From Agrococcus sp. (GTDB lineage Bacteria > Actinomycetota > Actinomycetes > Actinomycetales > Microbacteriaceae), in assembly GCA_031179215.1 (NCBI GenBank), contig JAPSIA010000002.1:1-64000 (forward strand): 64,000 nucleotides of DNA, written 5' to 3'. Below are positions 19,497 through 30,894 of this stretch, piece after piece; within the stretch, counting starts at the first letter, position 1, and each line of letters starts with the position of its first letter. The position numbers and the translations under genes are program-made. The notes beneath the pieces were generated by a model. It did not search any database and had not been told where the DNA came from. It worked only from the letters and a program-made list of their open reading frames with translations.

Positions 19497-20708
19497 CTAG
19501 GGCTGCGGCGGCCTGCCCGGCAGCCGCGCGGCGCCGCCCGCGTCGGAGCTCAGGCGCCCGCCCGCCACGCCCTGCCCGATCGCCTTGCCGAGCTTGCCGG
19601 GGCTCGGCCGGTCGAGCTTGTTCGCGATGAGCTTGCCGACCCACGCGAGCTTCGGATCCGGGTCGATGAGCAGCGTCTTCACCGCGAGCGTCGCCGGCAG
19701 CGCGAGCAGCGCGCCGACGGGGCCGAGCGCGTACGCCCACACGAGCAGCGACAGGAACGACGTCGCGGGCGTGACGCCCACCGCGTCTCCCGCCACCTTC
19801 GGCTGGATGAGCGACTGCATGACGAAGTTGATGACGCTGAACAGGATCGCCGTCAGCAGCGCGTTGATGGGGCCGTTGGCGAGCAGCGCCATGAGCGTCG
19901 GCGGGATCGCGCCGAGCACGAAGCCGACGTTGGGGATGTAGTTGGTGACGAAGGCGAACACCGCCCACACGAGCGCGAGCGGCACCCCGAGCGCCGCGAG
20001 CGCGACGAGGTCGAGCGCCGAGACGATGAGGCCGAAGACGGTCGCGACGACCCAGTAGCGCTGCACGCCCGCGGCGAAGCGGTCGACGCCGCGCACGATG
20101 CCGGGGTTCGAGACGGCGATGCGCTTGACGCGCTCGGGCAGCCCCATGGAGTCCCACGCGAGGAAGAAGATGACGACGAACAGCGTCGCGAGGAACCCGA
20201 GCGCGCTGCCGGCGTCGGAGGCCACGGCGCCCACGGCGCTCGCGATGGCGCTCGGGCTGAAGGCGCTCTCGAGCTGCTGGAGGGCTTCGTCCTGCGAGAC
20301 GCCGAGCGACTCGAGCCATCCGAGCATGTCGCGGTACATCTGGTCGAACTCGGCCGAGTAGCCGGGCAGCTCGCTCACGAGCGACTGCACCGACCAGTAG
20401 ATGGACCACAGGAGCGCGATGAGGAAGCCGTAGATCGTCAGCAGCGACGCGAGCGCCGCCACGACCTTTGGGGTGCCGATGCGCAGGAGCCACTGCTGCA
20501 GCGGCATGACGGCGATGACGAGGTTGATGCCGAGGAAGACGGGCGCGACGAAGGTGGCCACCTGGCTGAGCAGGATGAGCACCGCGATCGCCGCGATGAT
20601 CGACAGCAGCACGATGAGCGTGCGCGGCAGCATCCATCGCTGCTCGACGACGGGCGGTGGCGCGGGCGGGGCGGGCGGCACCTCGCGCCGCTGCCACGGC
20701 CAGCGCAT
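19497..20708 (-). CDS. AI-2E family transporter
   Basis: FVTNYIPNVGFVLGAIPPTLMALLANGPINALLTAILFSVINFVMQSLIQPK. Confidence 0.9.
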   Translation of the reverse strand: MRWPWQRREVPPAPPAPPPVVEQRWMLPRTLIVLLSIIAAIAVLILLSQVATFVAPVFLGINLVIAVMPLQQWLLRIGTPKVVAALASLLTIYGFLIALLWSIYWSVQSLVSELPGYSAEFDQMYRDMLGWLESLGVSQDEALQQLESAFSPSAIASAVGAVASDAGSALGFLATLFVVIFFLAWDSMGLPERVKRIAVSNPGIVRGVDRFAAGVQRYWVVATVFGLIVSALDLVALAALGVPLALVWAVFAFVTNYIPNVGFVLGAIPPTLMALLANGPINALLTAILFSVINFVMQSLIQPKVAGDAVGVTPATSFLSLLVWAYALGPVGALLALPATLAVKTLLIDPDPKLAWVGKLIANKLDRPSPGKLGKAIGQGVAGGRLSSDAGGAARLPGRPPQP

Positions 20709-20774
20709 CAGCGGCTCCCGGCGGCGCGCGCGCCGCATCCCGACTCGAGCGCCTGCAGACGCTTCACCCCACGG

Positions 20775-22701
20775 TCACAGCTGCTGCGCATCCGTCTCTC
20801 CTCCCAGCACAGCCTCGATGATGCCCGGTCGCGACTGCGAGAGCGCCCGGCGGAGCCCGGCCCGATCGGCGACGCGCTCGAAGGGCCAGCCGAACGCCGC
20901 GGCGAGCTGCTCGAGGTCGACGTCGTGCGGCGTGCGCTGCACGCGCGCGAAGTCGTCGGCGTGCGCGCTGCCGGCGACCTCGAGCAGCTCGAAGAGGCTG
21001 CCGCCGCGGTCGTTGCCGACGATGATCTGCAGGCGGGGCCGCTCCTCCCCCGGCGGCACGTGCAGGCCGCCGGCGTCGTGCAGCAGCGCGAGGTCGCCGA
21101 TGAGCAGGCGCGTGAGGCCCGCCCCGCTCGAGCGCTCGTGCGCGAGGGCGATGCCGCTCGCGGTGCTGACGGTGCCGTCGATGCCCGCGAGGCCGCGGTT
21201 GGCGCGCGCCGTGACGGCCTTGGGGCCCGCCCACGCGTCGAGCTCGCGGATGAGCCGGCTCGCGGCGACGACGAGCCGGTCGTGCGGCCACGTGCGATCC
21301 CACACCTGCGTGACGAGCTCGCGCCGGGTGATGGGCGTGCGGCCCTCGGCGAGCTCGGCGCGCGCGTACTCGGCGCGCGAGAGCGCGGAGTCGGGCGCAG
21401 CCTCGGCGTCGCGCTCGGCTGCGAGGGCCCGCCCGGCGGCGATCCAGCGCTCGATCCACGCGCTGCCGACGTCCTCGGCCTCATCCTCGGCCGGCTCGAC
21501 CTCGATGCGGCCGGTGAGCACGGTCGTCGTGCCGGTGCCGCGCACGTTGTCCTGCCCCGCGCGGCCGATCGCGACGACCTCGACGTCGGGGCGGCGGATG
21601 AGGCTCGTGACGGCCCGCGAGAGCGTCGGGTGACCGAGCACGACGACGCGCCGCACCGATGCGCCCAAGCGCGCGAGCACGTCGCGCGCGTGGGGCACGA
21701 GCGCGCGGCCGAAGCGGGCGCCGGAGGTGGGCTCGGCGATGAGCGGCGCGCCGATCGCCTCGGCGAGCGCCACCGCGCCCGCGCCGGCGTCGGCGCCGGC
21801 GATCACGATCGTCGCGGGAGCGGGCCGCAGCGCCGCGACGGGCATCGGCGGCCGCTCGACGCGCTCGACGGGCGCCGCCGTCGCGGGCTCGCCGCCCGAG
21901 AGCGGCTCGCGGAAGGCGACGTTCAGCTGCACGGGGCCGGGCTCCGTGTGGCCCGCGTCGGTGCGCGCGGGCTCGTCGGCGCCGAGCGCGCGGGGCGGCT
22001 CGCTGCGGCGCGCCCCGGCGGAGCCGCCGCGCGGGGCGTCGATCGCGGTGCCGCGCCAGCCGAGCGCGGCGCGCACGGCGCGCACGGCGTCGCCCTCGGG
22101 ATCGCGCAGCGCATCCGCGCTCACGTCGAGCACGACGCGCGCGGCCTCGCCGAAGATGCCGGGCTGGCGGGTCGTCTGGTTGGCTCGGATGCCCTGCAGC
22201 TCGGCGGGCCGGTCTGCGGTGATGGCGATGAGGGGCACGTCGCTGTGGTGCGCCTCGAGCATCGCGGGGTGCAGGTTGGCCAGCGCGGTGCCGCTCGTGA
22301 CGACGATGCCGACGGGGCTGCCGGTCTCGCGCGCGAGGCCGAGCGCGAGGAACGCGGCGCTGCGCTCGTCGACGCGCACGTGCAGGTGGAGGTCGCCGGC
22401 GCGCGCGGCGCGCGCGGCTGCGAGCGCGATCGCCTGCGAGCGCGAGCCCGGGCAGACGACGAGGTCGACGACGCCCGCGGCGGCGAGCGAGGCGACGAGC
22501 CGATCGGCGTAGGCGGCGGCCGCGAGCGGCGCGGCGTCGGAGGCGGGAGCGGGCGCGGCGTCGGTCGTCGACGCGGTCGCCCAGCCCGCCGGCAGCGGCG
22601 CGGCGCGGGTCGGCTGCGGCGCAGCCTCGATCGGGTGCGGCCCGGCGTCGCCGGGGCGCTGCTGCTCGGCAGCGGCGGTCGCGGGCCCTGCCTGCGCGCC
22701 G

Positions 22702-22727
<26 letters not shown>
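20775..22727 (-). CDS. menD: 2-succinyl-5-enolpyruvyl-6-hydroxy-3-cyclohexene-1-carboxylate synthase
   Basis: VVDLVVCPGSRSQAIALA, VDERSAAFLALGLARETGSPVGIVVTSGTALANLHPAMLEA. Confidence 0.93.
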
Positions 22728-23202
<475 letters not shown>

Positions 23203-23250
23203 GGCTCCAGCGTACGACCCTTCGCTATGGGTCGCTCATAGACTTGGTGC

Positions 23251-23550
23251 ATGGCCCCCTCGATGCGCTACCTCGTCGTGCGCGCTCTCCTGTTCGCGCT
23301 GCCCTTCGCCGTGCTCATGGTGGCGCAGGTGCCGGTGTGGCTCTCCCTCCTGGTCTCGATCGTCTTCGCGTTCGCGGCATCCGTCGTCTTCTTCCCCAAG
23401 CTCCGCGATGAGGCGGCTGCCGACCTGCAGCGGATGCGCGCCCGCAAGCGCGAGCGGGCGGGCGCGACGGACGACGCGGCCGAGGACGCCGCGCTCGGCG
23501 ACGCCGACGGCGACGAGCCCGACGACCGGGGCGCATCCGCCCGCCCGTGA
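23251..23550 (+). CDS. DUF4229-like small membrane protein
   Basis: MRYLVVRALLFALPFAVLMVAQVPVWLSLLVSIVFAFAASVVFF. Confidence 0.75.
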   Translation: MAPSMRYLVVRALLFALPFAVLMVAQVPVWLSLLVSIVFAFAASVVFFPKLRDEAAADLQRMRARKRERAGATDDAAEDAALGDADGDEPDDRGASARP

Positions 23551-23560
23551 CGAGCGGCGC

Positions 23561-24517
23561 TCAGGACGCGACGAAGCCTGCCGGGCCGCCCCAGATGGCG
23601 ATCGCGAGCCCGACGCCGTAGAGCAGCGCCGTGAGGCCGGTGAGGCCGAGCGCCGTGATGAGGTCGCGAGGCGTGCGCGCGAGCGCCACGATCACCATCG
23701 CCGGGCCCGCGAGCAGCAGCACGGCGAAGACCGCGACGGCGTAGACGAGCGCGTGGGCGAAGATCCACAGGATCACGAACGGCACGAGCATCAGCAGCAC
23801 GTAGAGCGCCTTCGAGGCGCGGCGGCCGATGAGGGTGGCGAGGCTGCGCTTGCCCGCGGCGCGATCGGTGTCGATGTCGCGGAGGTTGTTGCAGAGCATG
23901 AGCGCGGCCGAGATCGCGCCGATCGCGACGCCGAGCGCGATCGAGTCCTCGGTGATGCGGCCGATGATCGCGTACGTCGTGCCGGCGACGGCGACGGGCC
24001 CGAAGAACAGGAAGGCCATGAGCTCGCCGAGCGCCATGTAGCCGTAGGGGCGCTTGCCGCCCGTGTACGTCCAGGCCGCGACGATGCAGACGACGCCGAC
24101 GAGCAGCAGCCACCAGCGGCCCGAGAGCAGCACGACGACGAGCCCTGCGACGGCCGCTGCGGCGAGGAAGGCGAGCGCCACGTTCCGCACGGTGCGCGGC
24201 TGGGCCTTCCCGGCCCCGACGAGGCGCCCCGGGCCGACGCGCACGGCGTCCGTGCCCTTGACGCCGTCGGAGTAGTCGTTGGCGAAGTTCACGCCGATCT
24301 GCAGGCACAGCGCGAGCACGAGGCACGCGAGCGCGATCCCGAGGTGGTACCCCTCGGCGTTGAACGCCGCGGCGGTGCCGAGCGCCACGGGGGCGATCGC
24401 CATGCCGAGCGTGCGCGGCCGCGCGGCGGCGATCCAGTCGCGGGGTGTCGCGGGGCGCGGCGCGGTGCCGGCCGACTGCGCGCGCTTGGCGGGGTTGCCG
24501 GATCGAGGGGAGGCCAT
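23561..24517 (-). CDS. menA: 1,4-dihydroxy-2-naphthoate polyprenyltransferase
   Basis: WIAAARPRTLGMAIAPVALGTAAAF, NFANDYSDGVKGTDAVRVGPGRLVGAG. Confidence 0.94.
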   Translation of the reverse strand: MASPRSGNPAKRAQSAGTAPRPATPRDWIAAARPRTLGMAIAPVALGTAAAFNAEGYHLGIALACLVLALCLQIGVNFANDYSDGVKGTDAVRVGPGRLVGAGKAQPRTVRNVALAFLAAAAVAGLVVVLLSGRWWLLLVGVVCIVAAWTYTGGKRPYGYMALGELMAFLFFGPVAVAGTTYAIIGRITEDSIALGVAIGAISAALMLCNNLRDIDTDRAAGKRSLATLIGRRASKALYVLLMLVPFVILWIFAHALVYAVAVFAVLLLAGPAMVIVALARTPRDLITALGLTGLTALLYGVGLAIAIWGGPAGFVAS

Positions 24518-24544
24518 CGAAGCGATGCTAGCCGCCCCTCCACG

Positions 24545-24603
24545 CAACGGCCATGTCGCGCCCATGTGCACCCACGGTGCACATCGGGCGCGAATGGCCG
24601 TTG
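24545..24603. terminator. Long imperfect palindrome between menE and menA
   Basis: CAACGGCCATGTCGCGCCCATGTGCACC / GGTGCACATCGGGCGCGAATGGCCGTTG, about 28-nt arms with few mismatches, CAC loop. Confidence 0.65.
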
Positions 24604-24609
24604 AGGGCG

Positions 24610-25608
24610 CTAGCCGAAGAAGCCGCGCCGGCGCTCCTGCGTGCGGCTCGCCACGAGGCGCGCGAGGCGCTTGCGGTCGGGCTTGCCGGATGCGGTGGTC
24701 GGGATCACCGAGACCGTCACGAGGTGGTTGGGGCGGGCGGGCTTGCCGAGCGCGTTCGCGACCGCGGCGCGGATCTCGGCGAGCGAGGGCTTGAGGGTCG
24801 TCACGACCGCGGGCACCTCGCCCCACTCGGGGTGCGGTGCGGCGACGACGACCGCGTCGGGCGCGAAGGTCTGCACGACGTGCTCGACGGCGGCGAGCGA
24901 GATCTTGATGCCGCCGGAGTTGATGACGTCGTCGATGCGGCCCGAGACCTGCAGCGTGCCGCCGATGAGCGAGCCCGCGTCGCCCGTCTTGTACCAGCGC
25001 GTGCCCGTGCCGTCGGTGTGGAAGCGCTGCGCCGTGAGCTCGGGGTCCTCGTAGCCGTCGGCGAGCTGCGGGCCCGAGATCTCGATCTGGTCGGTGAGGC
25101 GCACCTTGACGTCGCGCAGCGGGATGCCGTCCCAGACGCATCCGCCGACCGTCTCGGTCGCGCCGTACGTGCGGGTGATGCGCCAGCCGAGCCGAGCCGC
25201 GCGCTCGATGAGCCCGAAGGGCGCGCGCTGCCCGCCGAGCAGGATGCGGTCGAGCCGCGCGATCGGCCCGATGAACGAGCGGTCGAGGGCGGCGGCGTCG
25301 ACGAGTCGCGCGAGCTGGGTGGGCACGAGCGAGGTGTACTTGCGCTCGTGCTCGAGGCTCAGCACGGCCTCGACGAAGGCCTCTGCCGTGAAGGCGCCCT
25401 CGGTGCGCACGAGCGGCGCGCCGCTCACCTCGTTGCGCCAGATGACGTTGAGGCCGGCGATGTAGTGGTCGGGCAGCGCGAGGACCCACTGCCCGGGCGC
25501 GCCGAGCCGCTCGATCGCCGCCTCGGTCGAGGCGCGGATGGCCTCGTCGGAGATGATCACGCGCTTGGGCACGCCGCTGGAGCCGCTCGTCTCGACGACG
25601 ATCCCCAC
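24610..25608 (-). CDS. menE: o-succinylbenzoate--CoA ligase
   Basis: MGIVVETSGSSGVPKRVIIS, GWRITRTYGATETVGGCVWDG, GRIDDVINSGGIKISLAAVE; SD AAGGAGG upstream. Confidence 0.93.
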   Translation of the reverse strand: MGIVVETSGSSGVPKRVIISDEAIRASTEAAIERLGAPGQWVLALPDHYIAGLNVIWRNEVSGAPLVRTEGAFTAEAFVEAVLSLEHERKYTSLVPTQLARLVDAAALDRSFIGPIARLDRILLGGQRAPFGLIERAARLGWRITRTYGATETVGGCVWDGIPLRDVKVRLTDQIEISGPQLADGYEDPELTAQRFHTDGTGTRWYKTGDAGSLIGGTLQVSGRIDDVINSGGIKISLAAVEHVVQTFAPDAVVVAAPHPEWGEVPAVVTTLKPSLAEIRAAVANALGKPARPNHLVTVSVIPTTASGKPDRKRLARLVASRTQERRRGFFG

Positions 25609-25662
25609 GGTGCACCTCCTTGTCGTGATTCTCCGGTTCGGGCTCTCGCTCAGTGTGGCTGA

Positions 25663-26562
<900 letters not shown>

Positions 26563-26615
26563 CCCGCCAGCCTACCGAGCACCCGCCGCGGCAGCGTGAG
26601 CGGTCGCTGAACCGC

Positions 26616-27662
26616 TCACGGCAGCAACGGGCACGGATCGGCGGGATCGCCGTGGTCGCCCGGCGGCGCGCACAGCCAGCGCGCGGGCGCGCCCTCGGCG
26701 TCGGTCTCGAGCCGGAGGCGCACCTCGAACCACTGCTGCTGGACGTCGGCGGAGGCCAGCTGCACGCCGAGGTCGAGCCAGCCGTCGGCACCGCCGTAGA
26801 CGGCGGCGTGCGCGACCTCGAGCTCGACCTCCGGCGGGATCTCGCACGACGGCGCCGCCTGGCACTCGCGCGCCACGGCGAGGCCGAGGGCGCTCGCATC
26901 GTCGTGGACCTCGGGCGTCAGCTGCGCGTCGACGAACACCTCCGTCGGCGTGGCCGTGTCGCCGTCGACCGCGAACGGCTCGCTGCGCACGCGCATGATG
27001 GGGCTCTCGGTCTCGTCGACCTCGTAGAGCCCGGGGTAGAGGTGCAGCGGGCGGCCCACGACGAGCGGCGTGCCGGCGAGGCTCACCTGCGTGTCGAAGG
27101 AGAAGTACATGGCCTCGACCGGCTCGGCGAGCGACGTCGTGAGCCACCAGTCGCCCGCGACCCGCTCCGCGTCGAGCGTGCGCGCGGTCTCGACCGCGCC
27201 GACCTCGTACCGCACCTCGACCGAGCCGATGTCGCCGTCGACGCGTACGAGCCGCACCTCGGCCGCGTCGATGCGGCGTGCCGACTGCAGCGCCGCATCC
27301 GTCGCCTCCTCCGCGCGAGCCGGCAGCGGCACCATCGCGCTCGCGTCGCTCGCCCGGCCGTCGGCGATCGCGGCGAGGTACGCGGTGGCGACCTGCCGCA
27401 GGCCCGCCTCGTCGGCGTTCGCGGCAGCGCGCTCCCCGAGCTCGATGCCCCCGGGGATCGCGGCGCCGACGATGGCTCCGACGACGCCCGCGGCGAGCAG
27501 CTGCCGCCAGCCGGTGCCACGTAACGGCTCGAGGTGGGATGCGTCGGGCTCGGCGGTGTGCGCGGGCCTCGCCGTCGCGCGCTCGCCCGGGTCGGGCCGC
27601 ACGGGCGCCACGGCGCGCGGCGGCGGCGCCGCGGGCATCTCGAACTCGGGCATCGACGACAC
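26616..27662 (-). CDS. Uncharacterized membrane-anchored protein (paralog A)
   Basis: MSSMPEFEMP...GWRQLLAAGVVGAIVGAAIPGGIEL...VATAYLAAIADGRA; single TM, conserved with 27738-28823. Confidence 0.8.
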   Translation of the reverse strand: MSSMPEFEMPAAPPPRAVAPVRPDPGERATARPAHTAEPDASHLEPLRGTGWRQLLAAGVVGAIVGAAIPGGIELGERAAANADEAGLRQVATAYLAAIADGRASDASAMVPLPARAEEATDAALQSARRIDAAEVRLVRVDGDIGSVEVRYEVGAVETARTLDAERVAGDWWLTTSLAEPVEAMYFSFDTQVSLAGTPLVVGRPLHLYPGLYEVDETESPIMRVRSEPFAVDGDTATPTEVFVDAQLTPEVHDDASALGLAVARECQAAPSCEIPPEVELEVAHAAVYGGADGWLDLGVQLASADVQQQWFEVRLRLETDAEGAPARWLCAPPGDHGDPADPCPLLP

Positions 27663-27737
27663 ACCCTCATCATCGCCCGCACGCAGCGCTCGTCGCGCGC
27701 GAGCGGGCGATCGTTGCGGAAGCGTTGCCGTCGGTCG

Positions 27738-28823
27738 TCAGAGGCCGCACGCGCGGAGCGCCCCGCCCTCCTCGCCCGGCTCGCCGCAGCGCCACTCGAC
27801 CGGCGCGCCGTCGGCATCGACGATCGCCCGCAGCCGCACCTCGAACCACTCGGTGTCCTCGCCGTCGCGCGCCATGATCGGCACCGAGAGGTCGATCGCT
27901 CCGGCCTCGGCGTCGACGTCGATCGGGTAGGGCTCGCCGACGGGCAGCAGCCGCGAGCCGTGCCCGACCGGGCATCCCGCGCGCATCTGGCAGTCGGCGA
28001 CCGCGTCGAGCGCGAGCTCGGTCGCGTAGTCGCGGATGCGCGGCACGACGCCCGCCGTCACGTACGGCGCCGTCGGCGTGCTCGGGTCGCCGTCGACGAC
28101 GAACTCGTCGCCGCCGGAGAGGAAGAAGGGGCCGGAGAAGGCGTCGACGCGGTACGCGCCGGGGTAGAGCAGCAGCGGCTCGGCGTCGTCGAGCGGCACG
28201 CCGGCGACCTGCACGCGCGCGATCGGGTCGGTGAAGGTCACGTCGGCGACCTCCGCGAGCGTCGTCTCGAGGCGCCACTCCCCCTCGACCTCGCGCGCCT
28301 CGAGCGTGCGGAAGACCTCGGTGCCGCCCACCCGGTAGCGCACATCCGCCGAGCCCGCGTCGCCGTCGACCTGCACGAGCTGCACCGCCGCGTCAGTGAT
28401 GGGATCGGCCGACTGCAGCACGGCATCCGGCGCCACGCGCCCGCTGTCGCGCACCGGCGCGAGCTCGGTCGCGACGCCGGCTCGGCCGCTCGCGATCGCA
28501 GCGAGGTACTCCGCCGCCACGGCGCGGAGGCGCTCGACCTGCTCGCCGGCGGCAGCGTCGTCGATGCGGTGCAGCGCGGCGGGCACCGCGCCGCCGGCGA
28601 GGGCCCCGACGAGGCCCGCGACGACCAGCTGGCGCCAGCCGAACCGCAGGCTCGAGCGCCTCGGGTCGGCCGGGTCGGCGGGATCGGCCGGATCGGCGGG
28701 CTCGGCCGGATGGGACGGCTCCCCCGGCGGTGCGTCGACGGCCTCGTGGTGCGCGGTGCCGTCGGGCCGAGCCGGATCCTCCGCTCGTGGCGGCATCTCG
28801 AACTGCGGCATCGCCGTCGACAC
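27738..28823 (-). CDS. Uncharacterized membrane-anchored protein (paralog B)
   Basis: MSTAMPQFEMP...GWRQLVVAGLVGALAGGAVPAALHR...VAAEYLAAIASGRA; same architecture as 26616-27662. Confidence 0.8.
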   Translation of the reverse strand: MSTAMPQFEMPPRAEDPARPDGTAHHEAVDAPPGEPSHPAEPADPADPADPADPRRSSLRFGWRQLVVAGLVGALAGGAVPAALHRIDDAAAGEQVERLRAVAAEYLAAIASGRAGVATELAPVRDSGRVAPDAVLQSADPITDAAVQLVQVDGDAGSADVRYRVGGTEVFRTLEAREVEGEWRLETTLAEVADVTFTDPIARVQVAGVPLDDAEPLLLYPGAYRVDAFSGPFFLSGGDEFVVDGDPSTPTAPYVTAGVVPRIRDYATELALDAVADCQMRAGCPVGHGSRLLPVGEPYPIDVDAEAGAIDLSVPIMARDGEDTEWFEVRLRAIVDADGAPVEWRCGEPGEEGGALRACGL

Positions 28824-28883
28824 GTGCCCATTGTCGCGCCGCCGCGCGAGCGGTGGAAGAGGGCAGTCGGCGGCCGCCGGGCG

Positions 28884-29267
28884 TCAGAGGGGCGCGGAGA
28901 GCGCCTCGAGGAAGCCCCAGCCGAACGACGTCGCCGCCGCGAACAGCACGAGGAACGCGATGCCGAGCGCCGCGCCGAACACGCCCGAGCGGCGCCCTCG
29001 CGCCGTCGTCGCGCCGAGCAGGCCGCTCACGACGCCCGCGCAGCCGGTGAGCGAGGCGAGCACGACGACCGCGATGACGAGCGGCAGCTCGCCCGGCCGG
29101 GGCGCGAAGAGGTAGCTGAGCTGCTGCGCGAGCGAGACGACCTGGAGCACGACAGCGGCGAGCAGGAGCCAGAGCGAGAGCGGACCGAGGCGCGCGCGGC
29201 GCCGATCGCGCGAAGAGCGCGGCGCGGGGCGGCCAGCGGGGGCGGCGCGCTGCAGGTCGTCGATCAC
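28884..29267 (-). CDS. Hypothetical membrane protein
   Basis: Several TM segments: LGPLSLWLLLAAVVLQVVSLAQQLSYLF. Confidence 0.7.
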   Translation of the reverse strand: MIDDLQRAAPAGRPAPRSSRDRRRARLGPLSLWLLLAAVVLQVVSLAQQLSYLFAPRPGELPLVIAVVVLASLTGCAGVVSGLLGATTARGRRSGVFGAALGIAFLVLFAAATSFGWGFLEALSAPL

Positions 29268-29322
29268 TCGGCGAGCCTACGAGCGGCACCCGGCGCGCCC
29301 GGGGAGGCGCGCCCCGCATCCG

Positions 29323-29652
29323 CTACTGCACGAGACCGAGCGCGAAGCCGATGATGAGGAAGACGACGGGGTTGGAGATGACGAGCAGCCCGCCCGTGAT
29401 CGCGGCCATCGTGATGTTGGCGGTGCCGCGCTTGGAGAACGCGGTGATCGCGAAGGCGAGCGCGAGCAGCGTGATGATGCCCCACACGGGCAGGAGCCAG
29501 ACGACGAGCCCGTCGAGGTCGATCCACGAGACGCCCATCGCGACGAGGAAGCACGCGCCGCACAGCGTCGCGGCGACGAGGGCGACGATGCCCCACACGG
29601 GGTTCCGTCGGGTGGCGGTGCGCGTCTCGATCACCCAGGGCAGCTCGGTCAC
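29323..29652 (-). CDS. Hypothetical small membrane protein
   Basis: VTELPWVIETRTATRRNPVWGIVALVAATLCGACFLVAMGVSW, 3-4 TM. Confidence 0.75.
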   Translation of the reverse strand: MTELPWVIETRTATRRNPVWGIVALVAATLCGACFLVAMGVSWIDLDGLVVWLLPVWGIITLLALAFAITAFSKRGTANITMAAITGGLLVISNPVVFLIIGFALGLVQ

Positions 29653-29686
29653 GCGTCGATCATGGCAGGCATGCGAGCATGGGCGC

Positions 29687-30658
29687 GTGGATCTCGCCTT
29701 CGAGCGGCTCGCCGACCGCATGCACGTCGTGTCGCTGCCCCTCGCGACGCGCTTCCGCGGCGTCGACGAGCGCGAGGTCGCGCTCGTCTCCGGCGAGGCC
29801 GGATGGGGCGAGTGGAGCCCGTTCCTCGAGTACGGGCCCGAGGAGGCGGCGCGCTGGCTGCGCGCCGCGCTCGAGGACGCCGACGTCGAGCGCCCGGCGC
29901 TCCTGCGCGACCGCGTGCCCGTGAACGCGACGCTGCCCGCGGTCGCGCCGGCAGCGGTCGCCGGCGTGCTCGCGCGCTACGACGGGTGCCGCACCGTCAA
30001 GGTCAAGGTCGCCGAGCGCGGGCAGTCGCTCGAGGACGACATCGCGCGCGTGGCCGAGGTGCGGGCGCTCCTGCCGGATGCGCGCATCCGCGTGGACGCG
30101 AACGGCGCGTGGAGCGTCGACGAGGCCGAGACGGCGGTGCGGGCGCTCGAGCGCTTCGACCTCGAGTACGTCGAGCAGCCGTGCGCGAGCGTGCCGGAGC
30201 TCGCGGAGCTGCGCGCGCGGCTGCATCGGCTCGCCATCCCGATCGCCGCCGACGAGTCGGTGCGCAAGGCGACCGATCCGCTGCTCGTCGCTCGCGCGGG
30301 CGCGGCCGACGTCGTCGTGGTCAAGGCGCAGCCGCTCGGCGGCATCCGCGCGGCCCTCGCGATCGTCGCCGAGGCGGGGCTGCCGGCCGTCGTCTCGAGC
30401 GCCCTCGACTCGTCGATCGGTCTCTCGCTCGGCGCCGCGCTCGCCGGCGCGCTGCCCGAGCTCCCCTACGACTGCGGCCTCGGCACCGGCGCGCTGCTCG
30501 CCAGCGACGTGACGCCCTCGCCGCTCGTGCCGGTCGACGGCGCCATCGCGGCGGCGCGCGTGCACCCCGATCCCGCGCTCCTCGCTCGCCACGCGGCCGC
30601 GCCCGAGCGCGTCGAGCACTGGCGCGCCCGCCTCGCCGCCTGCCTCCCCCACCTCTGA
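29687..30658 (+). CDS. menC: o-succinylbenzoate synthase
   Basis: CRTVKVKVAERG, IRVDANGAWSVDEAE, VEQPCASVPELAELR, IAADESVRKATDP. Confidence 0.93.
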   Translation: MDLAFERLADRMHVVSLPLATRFRGVDEREVALVSGEAGWGEWSPFLEYGPEEAARWLRAALEDADVERPALLRDRVPVNATLPAVAPAAVAGVLARYDGCRTVKVKVAERGQSLEDDIARVAEVRALLPDARIRVDANGAWSVDEAETAVRALERFDLEYVEQPCASVPELAELRARLHRLAIPIAADESVRKATDPLLVARAGAADVVVVKAQPLGGIRAALAIVAEAGLPAVVSSALDSSIGLSLGAALAGALPELPYDCGLGTGALLASDVTPSPLVPVDGAIAAARVHPDPALLARHAAAPERVEHWRARLAACLPHL

Positions 30659-30894
30659 CCCTCCACTCGCTCTGGGCCGGCGTGCGCCGCAGTGGCCGCT
30701 GCGCGGCCGCCGGCTCGCTCCTCGGCTCCGCAAGCGGATGGAGCGGCTGTGGCGCCACGCGCCGAGCCGGCGTGCACGCCGCCCACAGCGACGCAGTGCG
30801 GCGTCGGCGCGCCGATCGCGAGCGCCACCCGCCGCTCTCCACAGCCGCCCCGCGGCGCCCGACGCCCGCGCGCCGCTCGCTCCACGATGCGGAT

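Noticed and set aside
27534-29354. 606-aa plus-strand ORF
   Set aside because: Antisense to the two paralogous membrane-anchored proteins; compositionally biased.
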